Source: Bacteroidia bacterium
GTDB taxonomy: Bacteria; Bacteroidota; Bacteroidia; J057
NCBI GenBank assembly: GCA_033391075.1
Contig: JAWPMV010000001.1
Location: 7,688,001-7,752,000 of the forward strand
Length of the DNA: 64,000 nucleotides
Direction of reading: 5' to 3'
Part shown: piece by piece, positions 8,317 to 19,064 of the stretch
Numbering within the stretch: position 1 is the stretch's first letter
Layout of the letters: every line of letters begins with the position of its first letter
The notes under the pieces: generated by a model
Seen by the model: only the letters and a program-made list of their open reading frames with translations
Told to the model about the DNA's origin: nothing
Database searches by the model: none
Program-made: the position numbers and the translations under genes

Positions 8317-11300
8317 ATGAGCCTCCATATCCCTGGTTATAAGCTTCAAGAACTGATTCGAGAAGGCCTGGAATCTTCTGTTTACAAAGCGATCCATCTC
8401 GCCAATGAAAGTACTTGTATCATCAAGGTGCTTCACTCAAGAGTGGGACTCCAGGCTTTGAGAAATGAGTTTGAATTGATTCAATGCTTATCTGATCTTT
8501 TTCCCTATTCTGCCTGGATAGATTTGGAAGATCGGATTTGCCTGGTGAGGAGTTTCGTAGAGGGAACCCGACTGCAAGAGATCTTGAAATCAGAGGAGAT
8601 CGGGATAGATTCCTTTATGGCATATGCCCGTTCTATTAGTCGGCAATTAGGCGAGATTCATGGGCATGGATTTATCCACCGGGATTTGAATCCTAATAAT
8701 ATTATTGTTACCCCGGAGGGAGAAGTCTTTATCATAGACTTTGACTTGAGTACCCGTTTGGACCTGCAACTTTTTTATCAGGGAAATCCGGAAAACCTCA
8801 GGGGAACCCTTCCTTATCTTTCTCCTGAACAAACAGGGAGAATGAATCGAAGGGTAGACTATCGAACTGATTTCTATGCATTGGGTGCGACGCTTTATCA
8901 TATGCTTTGCGGAAAGCCTATGTTTGAGAGTGAGAATCCAATGGAATTGGTTCATCACCATTTGGCAATTACTCCGACGAGTCCACATACCATCCGACCC
9001 GAGATTCCCCTATTTTTATCTCGGATCGTCTTGAAATTGCTAGAGAAGGATCCGGAGTCCAGATATCAATCTGTCTCCGGTATCCTTCACGATCTAGCCC
9101 TTTTTGAAAAAGACCTGACTCAGGCTTCAACGCTGGATGACCATCCCCTTGCCAGTAAGGATGTGTCTTCCCGATTTATTATTCCTGATCGCCTGTATGG
9201 AAGGGAAGAAGAACTTGAGCTCCTAAAAGTCAGCTTTGAACAGGTTTGCTCTCAGAGACAGCGCCTGCTCATGGTCTCAGGCCCTTCGGGTGTGGGAAAA
9301 TCAGCCCTGATAGGAGAGTTGTACAAACCTCTGGCACAAAGTCGGGGATTCTTTCTCAAGGGAAAGTTTGAATTACTTCAGAAAAATGTTCCTCACTTTG
9401 CCTGGGTGCAGGCCTTTAACCAACTGGCTGACCTTCTCCTTTCTGAAAGTGAAGAGGTGTTGGAAAGTTGGCGAAAGAGGATATTGAAGCAAATGGGCCC
9501 CGTTGTCGGAGTTTTGGTGAATATGGTTCCTCGCTTCGCCCAAATTCTGGGAGAACAGGAAGAAATCCCACAGAACAATTCGCAGGAGGCTCGTAGTCAA
9601 TTTGCATATGCAATGCGGCAATTTATGAAAGCCATGGCGAGCCCGAAACATCCCATGGTCATATTTCTGGATGATTGTCAATGGGGGGATTCTGCTTCTA
9701 TGGAACTCATCAAAAACCTCCTTGCAGATACGGATGATCATTGTTTGCTATTGATTACCGCTTACCGTTCAAATGAAGTCGGGGTAGATCATGTCTATAC
9801 CCAAATGCTGCAAGAGTTGGATAAAGAGCTGGCAAGTAATTTCCTGGGTCGAGAGGACTTATTGGAACCTATAAAAATAGAATTAAAGGACCTGATTGAG
9901 GCTGATATACAAAGTATGTGTATGGATATCCTCAGCCGATCCAGGAGAGAGGTAGAAGAGCTTGCAGGCCTGATTTATAAAAAGACTCGTGGAAATGCAT
10001 TTTATACCAAAAGATTTCTAGGGGCACTATATGAAAACAAACAACTAAGATTCAGTACAACTCAGGCCATTTGGGAGTGGCAGTTGGATGCCATCCGTCT
10101 AAGTGATGCTACCGAGAATGTGATCGAGTTGATGGGGGAGCAGTTGATGCAATTGCCGGAGGAAACCCTGGCTGTTTTGCAATTGGCTTCATGTGATGGG
10201 ACGGATTTTGAATTAGGAGCACTGGCCTTAATTCAAAATGAACATCTCTCAAAGCTTGAACAAGCATTAAGACCCGCTTTGCTGGATGGCTTCATCCGAC
10301 CCAAGCAATCCTTGCTCGTACAACAAGGAGATCGAAATAAGCCTGATTCTGTCAATCGCAACTTTTCTTTTGTACACGACCGTATCCTTCAGGCGGTATA
10401 CGAAAGTATTCCGGAAGAAAAGAAAGCGCGACATCACCTGAGCCTCGGCAAGTATATGCTGGAGCATCTTTCGGAAGAATTGAAGCGGGAGCGATTGTTT
10501 GATTTGGTCAATCAGGTGAACTATAGCCTGCAACTGGATGAGACGGAAATCAGTAAAGATCACCTTTTGAGTCTGAATTTTCAGGCAGGTAAAAAAGCCT
10601 TAAAGGCAACTGCATTTTCTCAGGCGTATGAGTATTTCAGTATTTGTCAACATCTGATCCCCGATGGACACTGGGATTCGCATTATAACCTGAGTCTTTC
10701 ATTATATCAGTCCCTCGCTGAGTGTGCGGCTATTATGGTCTTGGGGGATAAGTTGGATGAGTACCATGAGCAGATTGTGGAGCACGCCCGGGATCTTCTG
10801 GATACCGTAGATACTACCCTGCTTCGGGTGCGCTATTTATATGCCGCAAAAAATGATTTTGCTCAGGCAGGAGAAGAAGGCTTAATTCTTCTCAAGAAAT
10901 TAGGGATTGAAATTAATGCTGCTTCCGGTCAGGAGGAGATCATTGCCGAGATGGTTCAAACTCAGCAAGTTTTTGCTAATGTTGAGATTGAGAATGTCTT
11001 TGATCTTCCAGAAATGACTGACAAGGAGAAAATAGCCAGCATCCGTCTACTGCAGGCGATCATCAGCGTGGTTTTATTCTCCAATCCCAATCTCTTTCCT
11101 ATAGTCATTTTAAAATCGATCCGCATCCTCCTCAAATATGGAATGGTCGCTAGTGGCCAATATGCATTGTCCAGTTACGCGATCATTGTACTGGGGACGA
11201 TGGGTGATCTCCCTTCGGCAAAGCGATTGGAGACCCTGGTTCATCGTTTGGTGAGGGAAAGATATCCCCTGGAAAGTCGAGAAAATAGCCGAGCCCTCTT

Positions 11301-13734
11301 TAGCCTGGGCTTTGGGGTAAAACACTGGTTTTCCCATCTGAACGAATCCATCCTTCTTTGTAGAAAGTGTAGCCAGGTATCCAAGGAAATGGGAGATGTG
11401 GAGTATGCAGGATTTAATCTGAATCTAAGTGTTCAGTATCCATTGCTGAGTGGACATCCACTCAGTCAGGTTCAAGCTCAGATTCTTTCTGCACTTGATA
11501 GCCATAGGCAGATGAGCCAATATATGACCGCGAGTTTTCTTGAGGTTTTTATGCAGGCAATTGAAAATCTGATGGGAGAAAGTGAAGAGGTCCTGGTCTT
11601 GAAGGGAACAAGCTTTGACGAGGAGGAAAAATTAAAATTCTACCAGGAGGTGGGTAATTATTCAGGCATCGCGAATGTCTTTTTTCTCAAGACTATGATC
11701 GCCTGTTTGATGAACAGGCCTGAATTGAGCCTTGCTCTGGCTCCGCATATGTTGCCATGTTTGCCAGCGGTAATGGGTGCGCCTTATGTACCATTCTATA
11801 AATATTATCTGGGCGTCTCCTATTTTATGGCAGCTCATGTTGCCAATGGAAAAGAAAAGAAGAGTATCCTTACAGATGCTGAGGCAGTTATTGCTGAATT
11901 TAAATCCTGGGCGGAATTTGGTCCTGATAACTATGCTTCAAAATATGAGCATTTGCTGGCAGAAAAACTTTGGATAGAAGGGGAATATGGAGAAGCTAGA
12001 GAGGCTATGGAATCAGCTTTGGAAAAAGCAAGGGCCCAAAAATTTACGCACGAAGAAGCCCTGATTTGGGAAAGACTGGGACGCATGATGAAAAGCCGGG
12101 AAAAAAATATTCCCGCAGAGCATTACCTCAAGCAAGCCCTGGAAGCCTATCAAAAATGGGAAGCAAGCGCTAAAATTATAGCCCTGAAAGAAGAGTTCCC
12201 GGAATTGGGCCAGAGAAATATGGGATCCTCAGAACTGGAGAGCATTAAGACAACAAAGTCAAAATCTGCCAGTTCGGATTATATGCAAAATCTCGATATT
12301 CAGAGTGTTTTTAAGGCTTCAACAGCTTTGGCCAGTCAGATCAATTTCGATTATCTGCAAGAGAGTCTGATGAGGATTGTTTTGGAGAATGCAGGTGCAG
12401 AAAGGGGATACCTGATCATGAAAGAAGGGGATGGGTTCCAATTGATTTCCCAGGCGCAAATTGGAGAAACGGGATTCAAGCATTTCAAGATAAGCCTGCC
12501 AATGGATAGCGAAAGGAATCTGGCTATATCCGTTTTGAATTTTGTCCTGAAATCTCGAGAATTTGTGGTCTTAAACGATGCCCAAAGTGATAGTCGATTT
12601 ATTGCGGATGGATATTTGAAATCAGGAGCAGTTAAATCTTTGCTTTGCTTGCCGATCGTTCATAAGTCGGAAGTGAAAGGTGCATTGTATTTGGAAAACA
12701 ACCTGACCACCGATGCTTTTCAAAAGGAAAGAGTGGAGGTTCTTCAATTGCTTTCGGGCCAAATCGCTGTTTCTCTGGAAAATGCAGCTCTTTATGAAGA
12801 TTTGGAATCCAAGGTAATGGAACGGACTCGTGAAGTCTGGACCCAGAGTCAACAATTGGCAACTCAACGGGATGAGTTAGCTGAAAAAAATGATACGCTT
12901 GAAAATACCCTGGAGCAACTCAAATTTGCTCAATCTCAATTGGTCCAATCGGAGAAAATGGCCTCTTTGGGACAACTTTCGGCCGGCATCGCTCACGAAA
13001 TCAATAATCCTGTCAACTTCATCCTTAGTGGGATCAACTCCCTCAAATTGAACCTGAGTGAGGTTCAGGAGATTTGGACCGAAATGGAAAAACTGGAGGA
13101 TAATTTTAATGCGGAGCAGATGAAGAAAGTCACGGATTTGAAGAATGAACTGGATTATAATTATCTGATGGAGGAAATTGAATATCTGGCAGAAAGTATT
13201 CAAAACGGAGCCAAGCGTACCTCCGAGATCGTCAAAGGCTTGAGGACTTTCTCAAGAATGGATGAAGACGCACTCAAATTGGCAGATATACATGCAAATC
13301 TGGATTCTACCCTCCTGATGTTGCATTCTCAATACAAGGATAAAGTAAGTATAAACAAAGACTATCAGCAGATTCCCCTGATTGAATGTTATCCGGGTAA
13401 AATCAACCAGGTTTTTATGAATATTCTCTCCAATGCCATTCAGGCGATTCCGGAGAAAGGCAATATTCAAATCAGTACGAGAAAAGTGGAAGAGGAGGTC
13501 GAAATCCTGATTAGTGATGATGGTACAGGAATACCTCTGGAGGTCCAGACAAAAATATTTGATCCTTTCTTCACGACCAAAGATGTGGGAGAAGGGACTG
13601 GATTAGGACTTTCGATCAGTATGGGCATCATCAATGATCATAAGGGAAAGATTGTGATAGATAGTACTCCGGGTAAAGGAAGTACCTTTTCAATCGTTTT
13701 ACCCATTCGTCAGGCAAGAAACATAGAGCGTTAA
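8317..13734 (+). CDS. Hybrid Ser/Thr kinase - AAA ATPase - GAF - histidine kinase
   Basis: 1805 residues, soluble. Order: protein kinase domain (about 7-265; Lys37, catalytic HRDLNPNN at 121-128, DFD in place of DFG at 141-143; the glycine loop is degenerate); AAA-type ATPase (about 290-560; [10 protein letters not shown], Walker A GPSGVGKS at 322-329, [11 protein letters not shown] as Walker B); a long helical repeat region (about 600-1320); GAF (about 1335-1490); coiled coil; HisKA with phospho-His in [11 protein letters not shown] (near 1561); HATPase with [15 protein letters not shown] and TGLGLSIS. The same architecture occurs in cyanobacteria and some Bacteroidota. A receiver-cyclase starts 17 nt downstream and is the obvious phosphoacceptor. 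Confidence 0.93.
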   Translation: MSLHIPGYKLQELIREGLESSVYKAIHLANESTCIIKVLHSRVGLQALRNEFELIQCLSDLFPYSAWIDLEDRICLVRSFVEGTRLQEILKSEEIGIDSFMAYARSISRQLGEIHGHGFIHRDLNPNNIIVTPEGEVFIIDFDLSTRLDLQLFYQGNPENLRGTLPYLSPEQTGRMNRRVDYRTDFYALGATLYHMLCGKPMFESENPMELVHHHLAITPTSPHTIRPEIPLFLSRIVLKLLEKDPESRYQSVSGILHDLALFEKDLTQASTLDDHPLASKDVSSRFIIPDRLYGREEELELLKVSFEQVCSQRQRLLMVSGPSGVGKSALIGELYKPLAQSRGFFLKGKFELLQKNVPHFAWVQAFNQLADLLLSESEEVLESWRKRILKQMGPVVGVLVNMVPRFAQILGEQEEIPQNNSQEARSQFAYAMRQFMKAMASPKHPMVIFLDDCQWGDSASMELIKNLLADTDDHCLLLITAYRSNEVGVDHVYTQMLQELDKELASNFLGREDLLEPIKIELKDLIEADIQSMCMDILSRSRREVEELAGLIYKKTRGNAFYTKRFLGALYENKQLRFSTTQAIWEWQLDAIRLSDATENVIELMGEQLMQLPEETLAVLQLASCDGTDFELGALALIQNEHLSKLEQALRPALLDGFIRPKQSLLVQQGDRNKPDSVNRNFSFVHDRILQAVYESIPEEKKARHHLSLGKYMLEHLSEELKRERLFDLVNQVNYSLQLDETEISKDHLLSLNFQAGKKALKATAFSQAYEYFSICQHLIPDGHWDSHYNLSLSLYQSLAECAAIMVLGDKLDEYHEQIVEHARDLLDTVDTTLLRVRYLYAAKNDFAQAGEEGLILLKKLGIEINAASGQEEIIAEMVQTQQVFANVEIENVFDLPEMTDKEKIASIRLLQAIISVVLFSNPNLFPIVILKSIRILLKYGMVASGQYALSSYAIIVLGTMGDLPSAKRLETLVHRLVRERYPLESRENSRALFSLGFGVKHWFSHLNESILLCRKCSQVSKEMGDVEYAGFNLNLSVQYPLLSGHPLSQVQAQILSALDSHRQMSQYMTASFLEVFMQAIENLMGESEEVLVLKGTSFDEEEKLKFYQEVGNYSGIANVFFLKTMIACLMNRPELSLALAPHMLPCLPAVMGAPYVPFYKYYLGVSYFMAAHVANGKEKKSILTDAEAVIAEFKSWAEFGPDNYASKYEHLLAEKLWIEGEYGEAREAMESALEKARAQKFTHEEALIWERLGRMMKSREKNIPAEHYLKQALEAYQKWEASAKIIALKEEFPELGQRNMGSSELESIKTTKSKSASSDYMQNLDIQSVFKASTALASQINFDYLQESLMRIVLENAGAERGYLIMKEGDGFQLISQAQIGETGFKHFKISLPMDSERNLAISVLNFVLKSREFVVLNDAQSDSRFIADGYLKSGAVKSLLCLPIVHKSEVKGALYLENNLTTDAFQKERVEVLQLLSGQIAVSLENAALYEDLESKVMERTREVWTQSQQLATQRDELAEKNDTLENTLEQLKFAQSQLVQSEKMASLGQLSAGIAHEINNPVNFILSGINSLKLNLSEVQEIWTEMEKLEDNFNAEQMKKVTDLKNELDYNYLMEEIEYLAESIQNGAKRTSEIVKGLRTFSRMDEDALKLADIHANLDSTLLMLHSQYKDKVSINKDYQQIPLIECYPGKINQVFMNILSNAIQAIPEKGNIQISTRKVEEEVEILISDDGTGIPLEVQTKIFDPFFTTKDVGEGTGLGLSISMGIINDHKGKIVIDSTPGKGSTFSIVLPIRQARNIER

Positions 13735-13751
13735 CAAGGAACCCAATTATT

Positions 13752-14834
13752 ATGGCAGACAAAGATTTTACCATTTTATACGTGGATGATGAGATGGACA
13801 ATCTCCGGGTATTTAAAGCTGCTTTCCGAAGAAAGTACAAAGTTGAGTTGGCCAGTTCTGCGGAAGAGGGAATCAGAATACTCAAAGAAAAGCCTATAGA
13901 TCTGATCATCACAGATCAGCGTATGCCCGAAATGACGGGAGTAGAATTCCTGAAAAAAGTTGTTCCCTTATATCCGGATACTGTTCGAATGGTCTTGACG
14001 GGTTATAGTGATCTGTCCGCGATAGTTGAAGCCATCAATTTGGGGCAAATCTATCGCTATATCGGTAAACCCTGGGATGAAGAAGAACTCAATGTAGCCA
14101 TAGAAAATGCGCGTCAGTTGAGTGGCCTAAAGAAAAAAAATCGAGAATTGCTGGCCGAACTCCAGCATAAAATGGAGATACAGGAGAAGACCCTGCAAAC
14201 GTTCAAACGCTTCGTGCCGCCTAAAGTTGTCGAAGAATGTCTTTCTAATGCTCCCACAACCATCTTCGAAGGCGAACAAAGGCATTTGACAGTCCTCTTT
14301 TGCGATCTGCGAGGCTTTACCTCTATATCTGAGAAGTGGCAACCCACTCAGGTCGTCTCTTTCTTAAATGACTACTATGAGTCTATGACAGAGGCCGTAG
14401 AAAAGTATGGCGGAGTCGTTATGCAATATATCGGAGATGAAGTCTTTGCCGTTTTTGGGGCTCCGATTTCAATTTCTGATCATGAATTGAAAGCTGTAAC
14501 TGCGGCCCTGGAAATGCGGGAACAAATGGATAAGGTCAATGCCAAATACCGGGAGACCCTGGGCTTTGATCTGAGTATAGGAATAGGAATAAATAGTGGA
14601 GAAGTAGTTGCGGGTACCCTGGGGACACATTCCCGGCTAAGTTATTCGGTAGCCGGAGATGTAGTCAATACCGGAAAGCGGATCGAAAGCCTGACCAAGT
14701 CAACTCCCAATCAAATTTTAGCACACGAATCTGTATACGAAAAGGTTCGGGAAGTTTTTGAAGGGAGAGCACTTGAGCCCGTATATGTAAAAGGCAAAGA
14801 GCAGGCCCTGAATCTCTTTGAAATCCTGAAATAG
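13752..14834 (+). CDS. Response regulator with class III adenylate/guanylate cyclase
   Basis: 360 residues. The receiver domain (1-125) has acidic pocket Asp12/13, phosphoacceptor Asp55 (IITDQRMPE) and Lys107 (IGKPW). A coiled linker (about 130-165) leads to a class III nucleotide cyclase domain with metal-binding aspartates in FCDLRGFTS and YIGDEVFAVFGAP. YSVAGDVVNTGKRIE supplies the Asp, Asn and Arg of the active site. The lysine that usually selects adenine, three residues before GD, is Gln (QYIGD), so ATP versus GTP use is not certain. It is 17 nt behind the kinase, and phosphorylation probably controls second messenger synthesis. Confidence 0.93.
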   Translation: MADKDFTILYVDDEMDNLRVFKAAFRRKYKVELASSAEEGIRILKEKPIDLIITDQRMPEMTGVEFLKKVVPLYPDTVRMVLTGYSDLSAIVEAINLGQIYRYIGKPWDEEELNVAIENARQLSGLKKKNRELLAELQHKMEIQEKTLQTFKRFVPPKVVEECLSNAPTTIFEGEQRHLTVLFCDLRGFTSISEKWQPTQVVSFLNDYYESMTEAVEKYGGVVMQYIGDEVFAVFGAPISISDHELKAVTAALEMREQMDKVNAKYRETLGFDLSIGIGINSGEVVAGTLGTHSRLSYSVAGDVVNTGKRIESLTKSTPNQILAHESVYEKVREVFEGRALEPVYVKGKEQALNLFEILK

Positions 14835-14835
14835 C

Positions 14836-15993
14836 TTAGTTGATAAGGACTTTGTGGAAAGTTCTTTCATCCGAAAGTACCTCAGTCGCTCCTTCCAGCA
14901 ATTTGTCTATTCTCTCCGTATTGTCGAGGTTGTCTATCCAGATTTGCTCATATGCACTATCCTGATAAATCAAAACCGGATAATTGAGATAGGCTTCCCC
15001 TTCTGCCGTTTGGCCCTGGGTGGGATCTAAAATGATGCTATGCCAGCCCTGGTTTTCTTCTGTGCTGATGAAATGTGGGCTAAAAGTTGGTCCTCCTCTA
15101 GTGAGGAGCTTTAATCCGCCATCCGTCTGCTCAACAACGATAAAGCTACATCCTCCCGAACCACACCAGAACTGCCCCCGCAAACCGCAAAGATATTCGT
15201 CCTTTCCATCTCCATTGAGATCAAAGGCCTGATACATATAGGTGAAATTTTGCTCCTCGGCTATGCTTTTCATCCATTTGTGGAGCTCAGGGTTTAGCTC
15301 GTCTTCGACATCTGTCTGTTCTTCTTCTTTTTCTGCGTTTTGCTGGATGCGTGTTTGGATGAGGTCGAATGCTGCTATGAGTTTTTCTTCTTCCTCAAGT
15401 TCTATCTGCTCCTCTTCCAGGATATTTTTCTCTGCATCTATCAAGCGAATGAGGGATTGATCCTTATCGAAATAATAGCGGTATTCAGAAATTTTAGTCT
15501 TTTCAGGATCAAAGATTTCCGTATCGATTCCTTCCTTGATGATGCTAGGATCCGTCTGGTACATGGGCCGATTGTAATTATGCCTTTGTTTGAAAGCAAA
15601 GAACAGTTTTCCTTCTTTCACATAATATTCCTCTATTTGTTTACCCATTTCGCCCAAGAGCGTGCTCTGTACTTTTCGCAACTCACCGATTGTATTGAAA
15701 AAGGCAATGATTTCTCCTCCTTCCGTCGATTGATCCATAAAAGGAATGGTATCCATATACAACTCATCAGCATTGATGGCTGCAAATTCTTCCTTGATAA
15801 GATCGATGGGGGTTATGGCGCTGTCTGCCATGGCTAAATCAGAAGCAGGATCTTTCCTCAACTCTTGACCTTCATTCTCCTCGGCTGGAACTTCAGAAAT
15901 AGGTTCTCTTTGAGATTCCTGAGAAGTATTGCCCAGAAAATCGCAGGCAGAAATAAAGCATATCAGGATCAGCAGATATCCTTGAACTTTCAT
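14836..15993 (-). CDS. Lipoprotein, function unknown
   Basis: 385 residues. A signal peptide with lipobox FISAC puts the lipidated Cys at 17. Then comes a long acidic low-complexity linker, a helical Glu-rich segment around 215-240, and a C-terminal region with a calcium-loop-like DLNGDGKDEY motif and QFWCGSGGC with a likely disulfide. The latter resembles proteins that test how hard a quantity is to read out (FG-GAP-like), but no family is certain. The stop is one base from the convergent cyclase stop. Probably periplasmic or outer-membrane anchored. Confidence 0.75.
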   Translation of the reverse strand: MKVQGYLLILICFISACDFLGNTSQESQREPISEVPAEENEGQELRKDPASDLAMADSAITPIDLIKEEFAAINADELYMDTIPFMDQSTEGGEIIAFFNTIGELRKVQSTLLGEMGKQIEEYYVKEGKLFFAFKQRHNYNRPMYQTDPSIIKEGIDTEIFDPEKTKISEYRYYFDKDQSLIRLIDAEKNILEEEQIELEEEEKLIAAFDLIQTRIQQNAEKEEEQTDVEDELNPELHKWMKSIAEEQNFTYMYQAFDLNGDGKDEYLCGLRGQFWCGSGGCSFIVVEQTDGGLKLLTRGGPTFSPHFISTEENQGWHSIILDPTQGQTAEGEAYLNYPVLIYQDSAYEQIWIDNLDNTERIDKLLEGATEVLSDERTFHKVLIN

Positions 15994-16014
15994 AACGTAT
16001 GTGCTTATGTCAAA

Positions 16015-16734
16015 CTAAGCTTCTTCTGGTATCAGGGGAAAGCGGGACATCCTGAGTAAGACCTGTGCGGTTACTTTTACGTCTTTCTCACAATAGACCT
16101 GAATCCGATCATAGTCTTTTTCTTCCCAGAATACTTTTCCTACCTGGCTACCATCAATATCGTCCTTGGGGGAGGGGATGCCTAAGACTGCCGTAAGCAA
16201 GTCCAGGCTAGTATAGGCCTTGTAGTCACCAAATTTCCACAATTCCATGGTGTCGATGAAAGAGACCTCCCAGGGTTTTTTGCCCTGAGTACTCAATACA
16301 TAGGGCACCCGCAATCCATGAATGAGATAACGTCTGCCTAAAAACGGAAAATCAAATTCTTTACCATTGTGGGCGCATAGGTTGCGACCTGGTTTGGCTG
16401 CGGTATATTTATCCAGCATTTTCCCAAAATCCTCTAGCACCTGATGTTCATCCGGGCCACAGTATGATTTTAGGGTAATCTCCGGAATTCCTTCTTCATT
16501 GAAAGTGAGGTAACCGGCTGAAATACATACGACGCGAGCAAATTCGGCATGTATGCCCGCTTTTGCTCCAAATAACTCTACAGAAGTTTTATCCGGTTCC
16601 TGATTGGCATAGCGTCGGGACTTTTTGTCCCAAAGCCCCTGCATTCGTTCGGGCAGTTCCTCATAGGACTGAACGACAGATGCAGTTTCTATATCGACAA
16701 AGAGTATATTTTCGAGTTGACTTTGTTTGTACAT
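16015..16734 (-). CDS. Predicted 3'-5' exonuclease, PolB-like DnaQ fold
   Basis: 239 residues, soluble. The exonuclease motifs are in order: ExoI DIETASVV, ExoII HNGKEFDFPFLGRRY, ExoIII YCEKDVKVTAQVLLRM, i.e. the DEDD metal ligands. It fits the Bacteroidota family 'predicted 3'-5' exonuclease related to the PolB exonuclease domain' (DNA_pol_B_exo2). It probably trims single-stranded DNA in repair; the exact substrate is unknown. It sits 21 nt before the lipoprotein gene and 42 nt after the protease, all on the minus strand. Confidence 0.85.
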   Translation of the reverse strand: MYKQSQLENILFVDIETASVVQSYEELPERMQGLWDKKSRRYANQEPDKTSVELFGAKAGIHAEFARVVCISAGYLTFNEEGIPEITLKSYCGPDEHQVLEDFGKMLDKYTAAKPGRNLCAHNGKEFDFPFLGRRYLIHGLRVPYVLSTQGKKPWEVSFIDTMELWKFGDYKAYTSLDLLTAVLGIPSPKDDIDGSQVGKVFWEEKDYDRIQVYCEKDVKVTAQVLLRMSRFPLIPEEA

Positions 16735-16776
16735 AGTTTTTGTGTGATACCTACCCTTGGCGTTTAGAGAGACCGA

Positions 16777-18405
16777 TTACAATTTACCGGTCTCTTCCAG
16801 TTGCTTAGCCTTAGGTATGAGGCTGATAGCTTCTTTTATGACATTGTCAACCTGATGGAATACCGGGAAGAATGCTGCATCATTGTGCAAGCGGCGCCCG
16901 ATATAGGCTTTTATTCTGTTGTCGATATATTTCTTGGATTTTTGATAATCTGAAGCCACATATTCTACTCCTTTGTCCGTCGCATAGGAAGTGAATTCAT
17001 TGATCAGCCCATTGCTGACATTGAATCGCTTGACAAACTTCTCAGGCTTATCATAGGTCTTTCTGAGAGAAGAATTCTTCTCTACGTATTGAAAGGCGAA
17101 CTTTCTGAACATATCATTGATCCGTAGATTGGTGAAGTACTTGCTGCCTCCTACGGTATCGTCCGGAACAAAGACATCTGGGAAGATGCCTCCTCCTCCA
17201 TATACAATCCTGCCCGAAGCTGTACTGAACTTCAGAGAATCTGGAAATTCTACTTTGGACTGATCAAAAATTTCGCCGGACTTGAATCGCTCGGCAATTT
17301 CATTTCCATATTCTTCATCCGTTTTGTCATAGGGTTTCTGGATACAACGACCACTAGGAGTGTAGTATTTGGAGATCACAATACGGATAGCAGAACCATC
17401 TTCAAATTTCTCCTGAATCTGAACCAGACCTTTACCAAATGAACGTACACCTACAATCAAGCCTCTATCGTGATCCTGGATAGCTCCAGATACAATTTCA
17501 CTGGCAGAAGCAGAACCATAGTCGATCAATACAACCACAGCTCCTTTTTCAAAAGAACCAATAGAAGAAGAGGCATGGTATTCCTGTTTGCTTTGCATGA
17601 TCCGTCCTTCAGTAGAAACGATCATCTTGCCAGCCCCGAGGAATTCGTCCGCCATTTTGTAAGCCATATTCATATATCCACCTGGATTGGAACGTAGGTC
17701 CAACACAAGATTTGTCATGCCCTGATCGATCAGCATGCTCAATTTTTCCCTAAACTCAGCATAGGTCGTCTCTGCAAATCGGGTAACACGGATGTAACCG
17801 GTTTCCTCATTGAGCAGATAAGCATAGTCTACACTATTGAGAGGAATTCTGTCTCGTGTGATGTTAAAATCAAGCAAATCTTTGCTCCCTTTTCTCAGGA
17901 TAGTAACTTTTACCTCTGTTCCTTTCGGTCCTTTGAGGTGTTTCATGACCTGGGTATTTGTGATGCCAATACCTGCCACATCTTTGTCATCTACTTTGAC
18001 AATTCTGTCGCCAGTCATGATACCCAACTTTTCACTGGGACCTCCAGAGATCGGCACAGCTACATATATGGTATCATCGAGGATGTTAAATTCTATTCCA
18101 ATTCCATCAAAACTTCCATCCATTTGCTCCTGCATCTGCTTCATATCCTTGGAGGGGATATAAAATGAATGAGGATCCAGGCCTTCCAGCAAACCATTGA
18201 TTGCATCGTCTACCAATTTGTCATGATTGGGTTTCTCAACATAATTATTTTCAATGAACAACAAGGTTTTTTGGAGCTTCCTCATTCCACTATCAATTTC
18301 CGCAGCAGAACTTCCCGGCACATTCCCCTTAATTTTAAAGCCTGCAAGTAGCCCGACAATGATCAGGGCAAAGCCAAATAGAAAATACTTGATGGATTTA
18401 TTCAT
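16777..18405 (-). CDS. C-terminal processing peptidase (S41, CtpA/Prc type)
   Basis: 542 residues. N-terminal membrane anchor (FLFGFALIIVGLLAGF), PDZ domain (about 95-175, GIGIEFNILDD and GIMTGDRIVKVDD), then the S41 protease core. The catalytic pair is Ser300 in YGSASASEI and Lys325 in RSFGKGLVQ, 25 residues apart as in E. coli Prc. It cleaves periplasmic proteins from non-polar C-termini. The C-terminal 150 residues are helical. The ATG lies 5 nt after a TAAATTTG box. Confidence 0.93.
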   Translation of the reverse strand: MNKSIKYFLFGFALIIVGLLAGFKIKGNVPGSSAAEIDSGMRKLQKTLLFIENNYVEKPNHDKLVDDAINGLLEGLDPHSFYIPSKDMKQMQEQMDGSFDGIGIEFNILDDTIYVAVPISGGPSEKLGIMTGDRIVKVDDKDVAGIGITNTQVMKHLKGPKGTEVKVTILRKGSKDLLDFNITRDRIPLNSVDYAYLLNEETGYIRVTRFAETTYAEFREKLSMLIDQGMTNLVLDLRSNPGGYMNMAYKMADEFLGAGKMIVSTEGRIMQSKQEYHASSSIGSFEKGAVVVLIDYGSASASEIVSGAIQDHDRGLIVGVRSFGKGLVQIQEKFEDGSAIRIVISKYYTPSGRCIQKPYDKTDEEYGNEIAERFKSGEIFDQSKVEFPDSLKFSTASGRIVYGGGGIFPDVFVPDDTVGGSKYFTNLRINDMFRKFAFQYVEKNSSLRKTYDKPEKFVKRFNVSNGLINEFTSYATDKGVEYVASDYQKSKKYIDNRIKAYIGRRLHNDAAFFPVFHQVDNVIKEAISLIPKAKQLEETGKL

Positions 18406-18410
18406 AGAGT

Positions 18411-18418
18411 CAAATTTA
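18411..18418 (-). promoter_or_regulatory. -7 box TAAATTTG before ctpA-like gene
   Basis: A TAnnTTTG match ending 5 nt before the ATG (18405). No TTTG at 19-20 nt further upstream. A transcript starting here would be nearly leaderless. Confidence 0.4.
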
Positions 18419-18477
18419 CGGGAAAATAGGGGAATTTAAAATGTGAATTGGCAGGGAGTTTGAGGCATTTTGCCGAT

Positions 18478-18999
18478 ATGAGAAAGATATTTTGGCTCGC
18501 TCTGAGCCTTCTGCTAATACTAGCCTGTAATGGTCCTACGAAAATCACCCAGAAAGGATTGGCTTATGCACGCCTGGGTGATCCGATGCCCGCCAAGGGC
18601 TTGACGGAACTTGCAGGCCTGACCGCACGAGATACCCTCTACAATGAAGGGGGCTTTTCCTGGCGAGCATTGATCCTGAATTATGGCAATGGAGAGGTCT
18701 TTATCGAAGAAGATTTCGGACAGCAGGGATTGATCAACAGGATACGGATAGAAACTCCCCAACTGAAAGCGAGTAAAAAACGCCTGGTGGGGATGTCATG
18801 GTCTGAGCTTCTTCCAATGAAAAATAATTGGGATGCTATTTATCTTGTAAACTATGGAGTCTGGGATGTAGTATCTGCTTCCCAAAACAGAATCCATTAT
18901 TTGCTGGAAGAACAAAGGGATACAGCAAGTTTTGACTGGCAAGGAGGAATTAATAGCATTCTCACAGACGCAAATGTCAAAGCAATCGTTGTTATGTAG
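18478..18999 (+). CDS. Small lipoprotein, unknown
   Basis: 173 residues from ATG 18478. An in-frame TTG at 18448 would add ten residues ahead of the signal peptide and is unlikely. Signal MRKIFWLALSLLLILAC gives a lipobox (LILAC). The rest is globular, with FIEEDFGQQGLINRIRIETP and a WDVVSASQNRIHYLLEE stretch. It is divergent from the protease, and no family was recognised. Confidence 0.75.
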   Translation: MRKIFWLALSLLLILACNGPTKITQKGLAYARLGDPMPAKGLTELAGLTARDTLYNEGGFSWRALILNYGNGEVFIEEDFGQQGLINRIRIETPQLKASKKRLVGMSWSELLPMKNNWDAIYLVNYGVWDVVSASQNRIHYLLEEQRDTASFDWQGGINSILTDANVKAIVVM

Positions 19000-19064
19000 G
19001 AGAAAAAGAATTTTCGCCTAAAAAGATGAACGTCTTTCCCTTAAAAAACCCAAGCTAATTTCAC

